This document shows positions 1 to 8,018 of a stretch of 47,378 nucleotides of DNA, one piece after another. The notes under the pieces are model-generated. The model worked only from the letters and a program-made list of their open reading frames with translations, was not told where the DNA came from and made no database searches. A program made the translations under genes and the position numbers. This stretch comes from Candidatus Thiodiazotropha endolucinida (GTDB taxonomy: Bacteria > Pseudomonadota > Gammaproteobacteria > Chromatiales > Chromatiaceae): the NCBI RefSeq assembly GCF_001715975.1, contig NZ_MARB01000031.1, positions 1-47,378 of the forward strand, given 5' to 3'. Positions within the stretch are counted from its first letter, which is position 1. Every line of letters begins with the position of its first letter.

Positions 1-81
1 CTCTATATCCCCAGCAAAATACTGATTTCTCTATTGTATCTAATCCAGTAAATTCGGACCCAAAAATCAACAGCCTGCTAG
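1..81. repeat. Left terminal inverted repeat (probable IS end)
   Basis: These 81 bases are the exact reverse complement of 47298-47378. The inner boundary is the palindrome CTAG on both sides, which suggests an insertion sequence with a CTAG target or duplication. No transposase reading frame lies inside the window, so only the outermost part of the element is present. The likely explanation is an assembly stopping in a multicopy IS. I do not recognise the IS family. Confidence 0.85.
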
Positions 82-98
82 TCTGCATACGCAACGCT

Positions 99-875
99 CT
101 ATTCGCTGGAAAGACGCTTCAATACATGAGAAACCGCAACCAAACCAAAGCTGGCAGTGACGGTCATCACAGAACCATACCCACCACAGTTCAATGAACT
201 CTCCATGTTCATCGGCCTTTCCAGGCATACTGCCCCATTGTCATCAGGATAGCGCTGCTGCTCTGTTGAGTAGACACATGGCACATCGAATCGACGTTTG
301 ACATTGGTTGGAAAACCGTACTGCCTGCGAAGTAATTTGCGGCACTTGGAAAGCAGCGGGTCCTGTTCACTGCGACTCAGGTCAGCCAGTTTGATCTTTG
401 TAGGATCGCTTTGCCCCCCTGCACCACCTACCGTAATGATGGCTATCCCGTATCTGCGGCAGCAGGCTATCAATGCAGCCTTGATACGATAGCTGTCGAT
501 GCAGTCGATCACGTAATCAAATCCACCGGCAGCAATTGTTTGCAGTGACTCCAAGTCGATAAATTGCTCCACAGCACTAACCCGGCAGCTGGGGTTGATT
601 GCCAAGACTCGCTCTGCGAGCGCCGATACTTTGGCTTTACCGAAATCACCCTCAATCGCATGCAGTTGGCGGTTGACATTCGATTCAGCTATATGATCCA
701 TATCATAGAGGGTAATCGCACCTACGCCACTGCGCGCTAGGGCTTCCACAACCCATGAGCCGACCCCACCCACACCGACCACGGCGACATGAGAATGAGA
801 AAACCGCTCCAATGCCCGACCGCCATAGAGACGTGCTATACCGCCAAATCGCCTTTCATTGTACAAATTAGACAA
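99..875 (-). CDS. tcdA: tRNA threonylcarbamoyladenosine dehydratase TcdA
   Basis: This is a 258-residue E1-like ThiF/MoeB-superfamily protein. Family knowledge: TcdA (CsdL) uses ATP to cyclise t6A37 of ANN-decoding tRNAs to ct6A. The nucleotide-binding glycine loop is at residues 34-39 (GVGGVG), followed by the acidic strand end LYDMD (56-60) and the SNVNRQ segment (65-70) typical of the family. Length is slightly below the usual 265-270 residues, but the C-terminal helix (VAVSHVLKRL) is present, so the protein looks whole. The start is uncertain: the listed start is a TTG with AAGGA almost touching it, and a second TTG nine bases downstream is better spaced. The stop lies 18 bases from the end repeat. 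The gene ahead of it on the same strand ends 47 bases upstream. Confidence 0.9.
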   Translation of the reverse strand: MSNLYNERRFGGIARLYGGRALERFSHSHVAVVGVGGVGSWVVEALARSGVGAITLYDMDHIAESNVNRQLHAIEGDFGKAKVSALAERVLAINPSCRVSAVEQFIDLESLQTIAAGGFDYVIDCIDSYRIKAALIACCRRYGIAIITVGGAGGQSDPTKIKLADLSRSEQDPLLSKCRKLLRRQYGFPTNVKRRFDVPCVYSTEQQRYPDDNGAVCLERPMNMESSLNCGGYGSVMTVTASFGLVAVSHVLKRLSSE

Positions 876-922
876 TTCCTTGGATGTTTGAACCAGAAAT
901 GAAATTGATTATATATAATTGA

Positions 923-3859
923 TTATGAAATAGCTGCTTGATCTTTGTTTAGTTCCTTCATGAGTTCTGCGAAACGGATATTCAACGCCTCCAACTCATA
1001 AATTCTTTTTTGTGCATACTCTGTGTTCCCCATATTGTTAATGCTGATTATTTTATATCCGAGTGTGTGTATCTGCTCATGCAGCCTGTTGAGTTCAGTG
1101 TACTGTGGCAAACTGCCATACTGAATGAACCCAATACCATTGAACCAATAACTGAAGTTGCAGTGTTTACTATCCAATTGGCTATGGTTTATTTCCTCAT
1201 CGCTTTTCACATACCTGATCAGGTTATCCACCCATCTTTTATGACTGGTGAGCGCTACGTCAATATCGACATGATGACTCTGAGTCACTCTGTTTTTGAG
1301 GCTCCGCCACAGATGATTGCCTTGCCATTGCTTCAACCATATGGGGATCTCACTTGCCGGCATTGGTCTGGCAATACCATAACCCTGACCTAATCGACAA
1401 CCCAATTGAAGTAGTGCAACGGCATGTTCCATGGATTCCACACCTTCCGCAATGACCGGATGCTGAAAAGCATGCGCAAGGCGAACCACGCTATCAACGA
1501 TGGTTAGATCCTGAGGATCATCCAGCATGTCCCGCACAAAATTCTGATCTATTTTGAGAATATCGACAGGAAGACGATGAAAATAGGCAAGTGAAGAGTA
1601 ACCCGTACCGAAATCATCCAAAGAAATCTTAATGCCCAACTCACGGCAGTCCGACAGGGTATGATAGATAACATTCGTATCATCTATAGAGGCGGTTTCA
1701 AGAATTTCCAGCTCGAGCATGTCGGGAGTTACATCAGCATACTTTGTAAACCGCTCCCGAACATACTCCGTGAAGCCGGGATACTGCAAATGGTGTGGAC
1801 TTATATTTATACTGACCGGCAGTTGAAGCCCCATCTTTCGCCATTGACTCATCTGTTGCAATGCATGATCGAAAACCCATTGACCCAGCTCGATCTCTAA
1901 ATCGGTTTTAGTAATAATGGATAAAAATTCACCTGGCAGGGTAATGCCCGTTTCCGGATGCAGCCACCGGATCAAGGCCTCGACGCCTATAACGTCACAA
2001 CTGTACATATCAACCTTCGGTTGAAAGTAAAGCGTGAATTCATGATTCGACAGTGCGTTCCTGAGCAGCTTGATATTTTTACGATTGGCCTTTATCTGCT
2101 TGTCATGCAGCGGATCAAACAGATGGTAGCAGTTCTTGCCCGCCTCCTTTGCCCAATACATTGCCTGATCAGCATGCCGTAACAGGAGGTCCGCGTCTAC
2201 ATCGTCCTCCGGGTAGACGGTCAAGCCGATACTTGCATTGACTTCCAGAGCCGTTTCATCCAAACGTATGGGTTCTGCTATAACCTGCAATACCCTATCC
2301 AGAACCAAAATACACTCATCCATACTGGTCAGATTAGTCAGTATCAATACGAACTCATCTCCACCGATGCGCGATACCGTGTCCTCCTCACGCAATACTT
2401 TTTCTAACCGACGCGCTATTTCAATCAATATCTTATCGCCTGAATCATGGCCGAATCGGTCATTGATCGGTTTGAAACCATCGAGATCCAGATAACAAAC
2501 CCCCACACTGGTTGCGTTTCGCTTACTGTATGCAATCGCCTGGCGTAGCCTGTCGGTTTTCAGACGCCGGTTGGGTAAGCCGGTCAATGGATCGTAATGT
2601 GCGATTTGTTCAAGTTCCGCTTCAGCCCTTTTTCTGTCCGTTATATCGTGAATGATCGAATAGAGCACCTGCCTGCCATCCGAGATGAAGGGTCCAGAGT
2701 GTACTTCGACATCCCTGATTTCCCCTGATGCCAAGGCGTGACGAAAAATGAAGTGGTTGCGTTCTTCTTTTCTAGCCCTTTGCATCTCCTGAGCAATTTC
2801 CTCTTTGCTGAGTGTATTGATGTCATTGATACTCATTTTCAAGAGCTGCTCAATGGTATAGCCGTAATACTCAGCAGCGGCCCTGTTCGCTGTGAGAATA
2901 GAGCCCGAGTCGGGATCGATCGTTAGCATCACCGCCTTGTTGGCCTCGAACAACATTCTGAAGCGCTCTTCACTCATACGCAGCGCTTCAGACAGACCTT
3001 TCTCCCGTTCAAGCGCCTCTAGCAGGTCATGATTACTTGCCTGCAGTGTCTGATTTGCCGTCTCCAGTTGTCGTGTACGCGCCTCTACTTTCTCTTCCAA
3101 CTCAATACCTGAGCGCCTGAGGGCGTCGATCTGTCCTTTGATTGTACTTCCCATTTCCTGCAGTGCATGGGAGAGAGTACCGATCTCATCTTCACTATGT
3201 ATCTTAACCGGTTGTTCGAATCTGCCATTTGTGATGGATGCCGCATACTCGGATAGCTGTTTAACAGGTTCAACAAACTGCTTGCGCATAAAGAAATTGA
3301 GAAGTATTGCAATAGCGATGAATGTAAGTAAAAAATTGAAAACAACCTGCCTGACTGCCTGCATCACCTTTTCGTCGATGACTTTGGTAGAAAAACCGAG
3401 CCGGATAATGCCCACTGTTTGAGCCTGGTCAATGATAGGTATGGGAACATCATAATAGCTCTTGCCATCGGACCGGTTGTGGATCTGCCACAACGGTTGG
3501 TCGGCAGACAAGGTATTGATTGTCACAGTATCGTTATATTTCCGCCCGATCTGTGTATTATCACTGTGAAACAGCACCAGGCCCGATTGGTCGGTAATGC
3601 TTGCATACTCAATATGAGGATTTTTATCGACTACTTCCTTAAGCTTTCCATCCATCCCGGAGAGTGACTCGAGTGGCAATCCCAAAGCCAACAGTTCATC
3701 AAGCACACTTTCAATGCTATGACCAATGCCAAAACTGCCAGTCAACAGCGCATCGGTATAATTTGTGCGAAAACTGTTTATATTCACTACAGAGCTGAGC
3801 AGTAACGAAAGCACGAGGGTACCGATAGTCACCAGCAGTATCTTCCGGTTAAGTCTCAT
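923..3859 (-). CDS. Membrane GGDEF-EAL protein with HAMP, PAS and C-terminal CZB zinc domain
   Basis: A 978-residue c-di-GMP enzyme. Visible order: membrane helix (about 7-28), extracytoplasmic sensor of about 140 residues (Cache-like), membrane helix (173-191), HAMP (192-245), coiled coil (250-295), PAS (298-410), GGDEF (415-585), EAL (595-840) and a CZB domain (870-945). The cyclase motif is intact (RIGGDEF, 497-503) with an RxxD inhibitory site (REED) upstream. The EAL side keeps E627-A-L and DDFGTGYSSL (748-757), so both activities are plausible. CZB ligands are H873, C900, H927 and H931; in known CZB proteins these bind zinc and control signalling. It starts 35 bases after an orphan substrate-binding protein on the same strand, which may supply the ligand signal. 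Net activity cannot be read from sequence. Confidence 0.9.
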   Translation of the reverse strand: MRLNRKILLVTIGTLVLSLLLSSVVNINSFRTNYTDALLTGSFGIGHSIESVLDELLALGLPLESLSGMDGKLKEVVDKNPHIEYASITDQSGLVLFHSDNTQIGRKYNDTVTINTLSADQPLWQIHNRSDGKSYYDVPIPIIDQAQTVGIIRLGFSTKVIDEKVMQAVRQVVFNFLLTFIAIAILLNFFMRKQFVEPVKQLSEYAASITNGRFEQPVKIHSEDEIGTLSHALQEMGSTIKGQIDALRRSGIELEEKVEARTRQLETANQTLQASNHDLLEALEREKGLSEALRMSEERFRMLFEANKAVMLTIDPDSGSILTANRAAAEYYGYTIEQLLKMSINDINTLSKEEIAQEMQRARKEERNHFIFRHALASGEIRDVEVHSGPFISDGRQVLYSIIHDITDRKRAEAELEQIAHYDPLTGLPNRRLKTDRLRQAIAYSKRNATSVGVCYLDLDGFKPINDRFGHDSGDKILIEIARRLEKVLREEDTVSRIGGDEFVLILTNLTSMDECILVLDRVLQVIAEPIRLDETALEVNASIGLTVYPEDDVDADLLLRHADQAMYWAKEAGKNCYHLFDPLHDKQIKANRKNIKLLRNALSNHEFTLYFQPKVDMYSCDVIGVEALIRWLHPETGITLPGEFLSIITKTDLEIELGQWVFDHALQQMSQWRKMGLQLPVSINISPHHLQYPGFTEYVRERFTKYADVTPDMLELEILETASIDDTNVIYHTLSDCRELGIKISLDDFGTGYSSLAYFHRLPVDILKIDQNFVRDMLDDPQDLTIVDSVVRLAHAFQHPVIAEGVESMEHAVALLQLGCRLGQGYGIARPMPASEIPIWLKQWQGNHLWRSLKNRVTQSHHVDIDVALTSHKRWVDNLIRYVKSDEEINHSQLDSKHCNFSYWFNGIGFIQYGSLPQYTELNRLHEQIHTLGYKIISINNMGNTEYAQKRIYELEALNIRFAELMKELNKDQAAIS

Positions 3860-3894
3860 TAACTACCGCCTCGGCAATGTGTTAAAAAGGGAAT

Positions 3895-4983
3895 TCATTT
3901 AAGGATATTTTCTCCCGCCAATTGCAACAGACCTACAGGTACAGTGATACCAAACTGTCTTGCCTTTTGCAGATCGACCGCATAACCAAATCGTGCCGGC
4001 CATTGGGGAAAAATCCGCTTGATCGGCTTACCTTCGAAAAGATCGCGGATCATAATTGCTGCTTGTTGTCCCATACTGCGATGAGAGGGAAATATAGCCG
4101 CCATTGCCCCCCACTCCTGCATAACATCGTTCTTGACAAGACCGATCAGCGGCTTACTTGAATATGCATGGACCAATTCTGCGAACTGGCGTCTGGCGCC
4201 CAGCTGATCATGAGGTTTCATGAACAGATCCACTTGAGAATCGAGCTCCTTGATGAGAGGCAGCGCCATCTCTGCCATGCGCCTGTCACCCTCCTCACCC
4301 TTTACCAATGGCACTCTGCGGAAAATCACTTCCAGATCCTTAAACTGGGGATCATCTTTCAACATCGCTTTAATCCAGGCATTATAACTGTGGGACTGCG
4401 GCATATCGGCATAGATCAACCCGATCCGCTTTACATCTGGCATCAGTTCCCGGATAAAGCGGAATCTTGATTTTACAGGTACGGGATAGCTGACACCGGT
4501 AAAATTACTCTTCGGCGGAATATCGAAACCATCTATCACACCTATACCCACTGGGTCGGTTGGAGAAGCAAACACAACCGATTGGGTTCCGCCGTACATC
4601 ACCTGCTTGGCGGCTACGGTTGCTGTGGTGCCGCCCATGTAATACACATCATAGTCTTTGCCAGCTTCCGTTTTCAGGATCGCCGCACCCTTGTTGATGT
4701 CATTGCCCGCTGTATGTAAATAGAGCTGAAGGTTTTTTCCCTCTACATAGCCGTATTGCTCAAGAGACTGCAACATAGCGAGGCGGACATCCATATAGGG
4801 GCTGCCTTGCTGGGAATCAAGAATGAACAGTCGATAGAGCCTGCCGGTTTGGGGAGCGGATAACAGTTCGTCAGCCCCGACCAGCAGCAGCAAAACAAGG
4901 CAGTAACGGGTCAGAGTTGCTACTGACGATAACAAGTACACCTCCGGATGAACGCAGTCAAAGAGAACCGGTGCTTCCTGCAT
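3895..4983 (-). CDS. Periplasmic ABC-type substrate-binding protein (PF04392-like), orphan
   Basis: A 362-residue protein of the ABC_sub_bind type, with hallmarks such as the early segment SPYMDVRLAMLQSLEQYGY, then a VVFASPTDPVGIGV motif and FTGVSYPVPV in mid-protein. A hydrophobic stretch near residues 24-40 (RYCLVLLLLVGA) suggests a signal peptide. The N-terminus before it is unusually long, so the true start may lie a few codons downstream; no good alternative ATG is visible. No permease or ATPase gene adjoins. Instead the next gene is the sensor GGDEF-EAL protein 35 bases downstream. I infer that this protein presents a ligand to that sensor rather than to a transporter. Ligand unknown. 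Confidence 0.8.
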   Translation of the reverse strand: MQEAPVLFDCVHPEVYLLSSVATLTRYCLVLLLLVGADELLSAPQTGRLYRLFILDSQQGSPYMDVRLAMLQSLEQYGYVEGKNLQLYLHTAGNDINKGAAILKTEAGKDYDVYYMGGTTATVAAKQVMYGGTQSVVFASPTDPVGIGVIDGFDIPPKSNFTGVSYPVPVKSRFRFIRELMPDVKRIGLIYADMPQSHSYNAWIKAMLKDDPQFKDLEVIFRRVPLVKGEEGDRRMAEMALPLIKELDSQVDLFMKPHDQLGARRQFAELVHAYSSKPLIGLVKNDVMQEWGAMAAIFPSHRSMGQQAAIMIRDLFEGKPIKRIFPQWPARFGYAVDLQKARQFGITVPVGLLQLAGENILK

Positions 4984-5389
4984 CGATCAGGCATATATCA
5001 AACATGCCTTACCAAGATACCTGGGGTAGACACAGATGCCTCTACGGAAAACGCAACCCATTTCTGAGGCATTTGAATTGTGATGCCTAATAAGTATATT
5101 GTCGGCAATATAGCGCCACTCTGAAATAGCCATGAACCAATAAGTGGCAGAAGCACTATAAAATCTAAATGTTGAACATTAATAAATCTATGTATATTAT
5201 TGTTTATTAAGGGATATTATAAAAATAATAGGACCCGCTTTTAAACATGGGCTTTTTCACAGCCCACCCGCGGTTACATCTTGTTACAAGTGGATACACC
5301 CGTGAGAGGATCTTCTTTGCCCGGCGGTGCACACTCGATCTCAAGGACAACACGTCCGACAACACTATCGTTCATACAAGGAGATCATC
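4984..5389. other. Divergent intergenic region before cpxP
   Basis: AT-rich, about 400 bases. It holds a short hairpin (ATATTG/CAATAT near 5095-5110), a GGGCT/AGCCC hairpin near 5249-5265 and the CpxR-like box at 5273-5287. No gene is supported here. Confidence 0.5.
5273..5287 (-). promoter_or_regulatory. Putative CpxR binding box
   Basis: Read on the minus strand this is GTAAC-AAGAT-GTAAC, two GTAAM half-sites as a direct repeat with 5-base spacing. The published CpxR consensus is GTAAA-N5-GTAAA, so each half matches 4 of 5. It lies about 103 bases before the cpxP start, in front of the cpxP-cpxR-cpxA genes, which supports autoregulation. The match is by eye. Confidence 0.55.
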
Positions 5390-5869
5390 ATGGGTAAGAC
5401 TCTAATTATCACACTTGTCGTAGTGGTTGCGCTGCTGATCAGCGGTGTGGCAATTGCACGTTATAAAGGTTATTGCGCCGGACCTGAAGGGCGTATCGGT
5501 TGGATGACGGACCGTATCGGCAGGCAACTCGATCTCGACGACTCTCAGCAGCAATATCTGGCTCAACTCAAGGATCAGATAGTACTCAGCGCGAATGAAT
5601 TGAGGCGGGATAGATCGACCTATGTGGATCAAGCCATCGGCCTGCTTGAAAGCTCAGATTTTGATCGCGAAAAAGCCCGCACCCTGCTGATGCAAAAACA
5701 GGCTCAACTGGCCAGTCTCAGTTCCGACGTCATAGATGCCTTCGCCGATTTCAGTAATAATCTCAATCAAAGCCAACGGGATAAACTACAATCGATGATC
5801 AAACGTCACCGTGAACATCGTCATTGCAAATTCGCCTGCGGCGATAGTAAGCAATTGACACAGGAGTGA
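5390..5869 (+). CDS. cpxP: CpxP/Spy-family periplasmic stress protein
   Basis: A 159-residue protein with an N-terminal hydrophobic segment (residues 4-22, ITLVVVVALLISGVAIA) as a signal peptide or anchor. Two LTxxQ-like motifs characteristic of the Spy/CpxP fold follow: LDLDDSQQQYLAQL and LNQSQRDKLQSM, separated by mostly helical sequence. A His/Cys-rich tail (REHRHCKFACGD) might bind metal, which also fits the CnrR/ZraP-like metal-sensing branch. The start is the ATG at 5390, preceded by AGGAG at a good distance; an upstream in-frame GTG at 5327 lacks a ribosome site. Family role: chaperone-like inhibitor of the CpxA sensor. The cpxR and cpxA genes follow on the same strand, whereas in E. 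coli cpxP is divergent. Confidence 0.75.
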   Translation: MGKTLIITLVVVVALLISGVAIARYKGYCAGPEGRIGWMTDRIGRQLDLDDSQQQYLAQLKDQIVLSANELRRDRSTYVDQAIGLLESSDFDREKARTLLMQKQAQLASLSSDVIDAFADFSNNLNQSQRDKLQSMIKRHREHRHCKFACGDSKQLTQE

Positions 5870-5876
5870 ATGCTCA

Positions 5877-5905
5877 TGCCCCCCTCCCCTCACAGGGGGG
5901 AGGCA
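5877..5905 (+). terminator. GC-rich hairpin between cpxP and cpxR
   Basis: C-rich and G-rich arms (CCTCCCC pairing with GGGGAGG, loop about 7 bases) lie just after the cpxP stop. There is no T-run afterwards, so it may be an attenuator or an mRNA-processing/stability element that lets cpxP be expressed above cpxRA, rather than a full terminator. Confidence 0.4.
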
Positions 5906-5994
5906 GACTGAATCTTGATTGATCATCACACATAGCAGCACCCTGAAATCAATCTCAACCTTTTTAAACAATCAACCGAGTACTGGAATTAGTG

Positions 5995-6669
5995 ATGCCC
6001 CGCATCTTGTTGATCGATGATGACCAGGCACTGGCCACACCGCTGAAAGAGTACTTCTCCCTGTATGACTTGGAGCTGGAAGCGGTCACGCTCCCATCCG
6101 AAGGCTTGAAACGTATCGAACATACAAATCCGGATCTGGTGATACTCGACATCATGTTACCGGAAATGGATGGTTTTGAAGTTTGCCGCACCATCCGTAG
6201 ACAGAGCAGCCTGCCCATTCTTATGCTTACCGCACGGGGAGAGGTGATGGATCGGGTTGTCGGTCTGGAACTGGGGGCGGATGATTACCTGGCTAAACCG
6301 TTCGAACCCAGAGAGCTGGTCGCCAGAATACAGAACATCCTTAAACGCAGCCGGTCACAACCGAATGAGGAGCAAGAGATCGTGCTTGGCACGCTAAAAC
6401 TCGATTTGGTAAGACAGGATGCCTTTATCGAGGGGCGAAGCCTGAATCTCACGACCCTCGAGTATCGATTGCTGGCCTTGTTGGCGCAACATCCGGGCCG
6501 GGCATACAGCCGTGACGAAATACTGACTGCCGTAAAAGGGATAGAGGCCGATCTCTATACCCGTTCAGTTGATATCCTGGTAAGCCGTCTGCGGCAAAAA
6601 CTAAAACCGCTTGACTATATCAAGACAGTATGGGGAACCGGATACCGCCTGGTGGGCCCTGATAGATGA
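5995..6669 (+). CDS. cpxR: OmpR/PhoB-family response regulator, CpxR-like
   Basis: A 224-residue regulator. The receiver has the acidic pair D8-D9, phosphoacceptor D52 (VILDIMLPEMDG) and lysine in LAKPFEP. A winged-helix DNA-binding domain follows from about residue 130 (LNLTTLEYRLLALLAQHPG, then the recognition-helix region SVDILVSRLRQKL). The ATG at 5995 is chosen; a GTG one codon upstream is possible. It overlaps the kinase gene by four bases (ATGA), so the two are translationally coupled. Being next to the CpxP-like gene and a CpxA-type kinase makes CpxR the best name; other OmpR-family paralogues cannot be fully excluded. Confidence 0.85.
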   Translation: MPRILLIDDDQALATPLKEYFSLYDLELEAVTLPSEGLKRIEHTNPDLVILDIMLPEMDGFEVCRTIRRQSSLPILMLTARGEVMDRVVGLELGADDYLAKPFEPRELVARIQNILKRSRSQPNEEQEIVLGTLKLDLVRQDAFIEGRSLNLTTLEYRLLALLAQHPGRAYSRDEILTAVKGIEADLYTRSVDILVSRLRQKLKPLDYIKTVWGTGYRLVGPDR

Positions 6670-7997
6670 ACAGACGACATAGTCTCAGCGGCCGCCTGAT
6701 CTTATTGTTCATCTGCGTCAGTATCCTGGTCGCGCTGACGGTGCGAACAGGATTCCGTTACGGCATCCAGGGAGAGTTTCGTTCCCTGGCAGAACCCCAT
6801 CTGTCGGAATATATCGAACACCTGGTAAAAGAGATCGGTTCCCCACCCGATCCCATAGCCGCGGAAAAACTGGCGGAACGCCTGCAAATCGATATTCAGA
6901 TCCAGACCAAGGGTCAGACCTGGTCCAACAACGGTGATATCGTCAATACAGAGAGATTGGTGTTCCATTCCCACTCTCTCAGCACCGGCCGATTGGTCGA
7001 AATCAACCATGACGAGCATCGATTTATGCTGCGTCTGCAGGATAACGACGGCACCATTCTGCTGATGACACGGAATCGTCTGGATAACGGCTCCTTGGCA
7101 CTGGTGATCGGGGTGACAATTATTACCGTATTGCTGCTCATTGCCCTCACCTACCATCTGGTAAAGCGTCTGTTTCAACCATTACAGGACATAGGCCGGA
7201 GTGTAGCCAGATTCGGCTCCGGTGAACTCGACCACCGTATCGCCATCAAACGCCGGGATGAGCTGGGAGATCTGGCCAACAGCATCAATACCATGGCGGA
7301 CGAGATCGAGGCGATGATGGAGGCAAAGCGTCAACTGCTGTTGGCCATCAGCCATGAACTTCGCTCCCCGCTGACCCGCGCACGCCTGAATGCCGAATTG
7401 ATACAGGCCGGTGAACCCCGCGACAGAATTATTGCGGATCTGCAGCTACTGGAGCAGGAACTCGCTGAATTGTTGGAGACTGAACGCCTCGGTAGCAAGC
7501 ATGCCAAACTCGATCTACAGGCAGTCGATCCCGGACAGATCATCGATTCCGTCATTCAGCAGTACTTCTCCACCGCAACCATTCGCTGTAAACATGAAAA
7601 CGACAGTGTATCGATGCAATTGGACCCGGTACGTATTCGTCTGCTGATAAAAAACCTGCTGGAGAATGCACTGAGACATACGCCTGAATCCGGTGAACCG
7701 GTGAAGATCGACAGCCGGGTTAGCGACCGGGTTTGGCGAGTCAGCGTAAAGGACCAGGGGGAAGGGATTCCGAAGGAACACCTGCCACATCTCACAGAGC
7801 CCTTTTACCGGGTCGATAAGGCACGCCAAAGAGAGACCGGAGGGTATGGCCTGGGTCTCTATCTCTGTCGTGTCATCGCCGAGGCGCATCGAGGAGGCTT
7901 GCATATTGAGAGCGAACCGAACTTGGGAACCCGGGTTCTCATCACCCTGCCTTTTGACGAGGCAATTACCGGATCACCATCAAAGCCCGGGGTATAA
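6666..7997 (+). CDS. cpxA: Sensor histidine kinase, CpxA-like
   Basis: A 443-residue membrane kinase. One helix at about 9-27, a periplasmic loop of about 110 residues, a second helix (143-163), HAMP (164-220), HisKA with phospho-accepting H230 in SHELRSPLTRARL, and an HATPase with N box (LIKNLLENALRHTP), DQGEGIP and GYGLGLYLC. The H-box wording is typical of CpxA. It would autophosphorylate in response to envelope stress and pass phosphate to the regulator encoded immediately before it. The gene ends 21 bases from the convergent dgt stop. Confidence 0.85.
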   Translation: MNRRHSLSGRLILLFICVSILVALTVRTGFRYGIQGEFRSLAEPHLSEYIEHLVKEIGSPPDPIAAEKLAERLQIDIQIQTKGQTWSNNGDIVNTERLVFHSHSLSTGRLVEINHDEHRFMLRLQDNDGTILLMTRNRLDNGSLALVIGVTIITVLLLIALTYHLVKRLFQPLQDIGRSVARFGSGELDHRIAIKRRDELGDLANSINTMADEIEAMMEAKRQLLLAISHELRSPLTRARLNAELIQAGEPRDRIIADLQLLEQELAELLETERLGSKHAKLDLQAVDPGQIIDSVIQQYFSTATIRCKHENDSVSMQLDPVRIRLLIKNLLENALRHTPESGEPVKIDSRVSDRVWRVSVKDQGEGIPKEHLPHLTEPFYRVDKARQRETGGYGLGLYLCRVIAEAHRGGLHIESEPNLGTRVLITLPFDEAITGSPSKPGV

Positions 7998-8018
7998 GAT
8001 GCAAGACAGCTATAAGTA

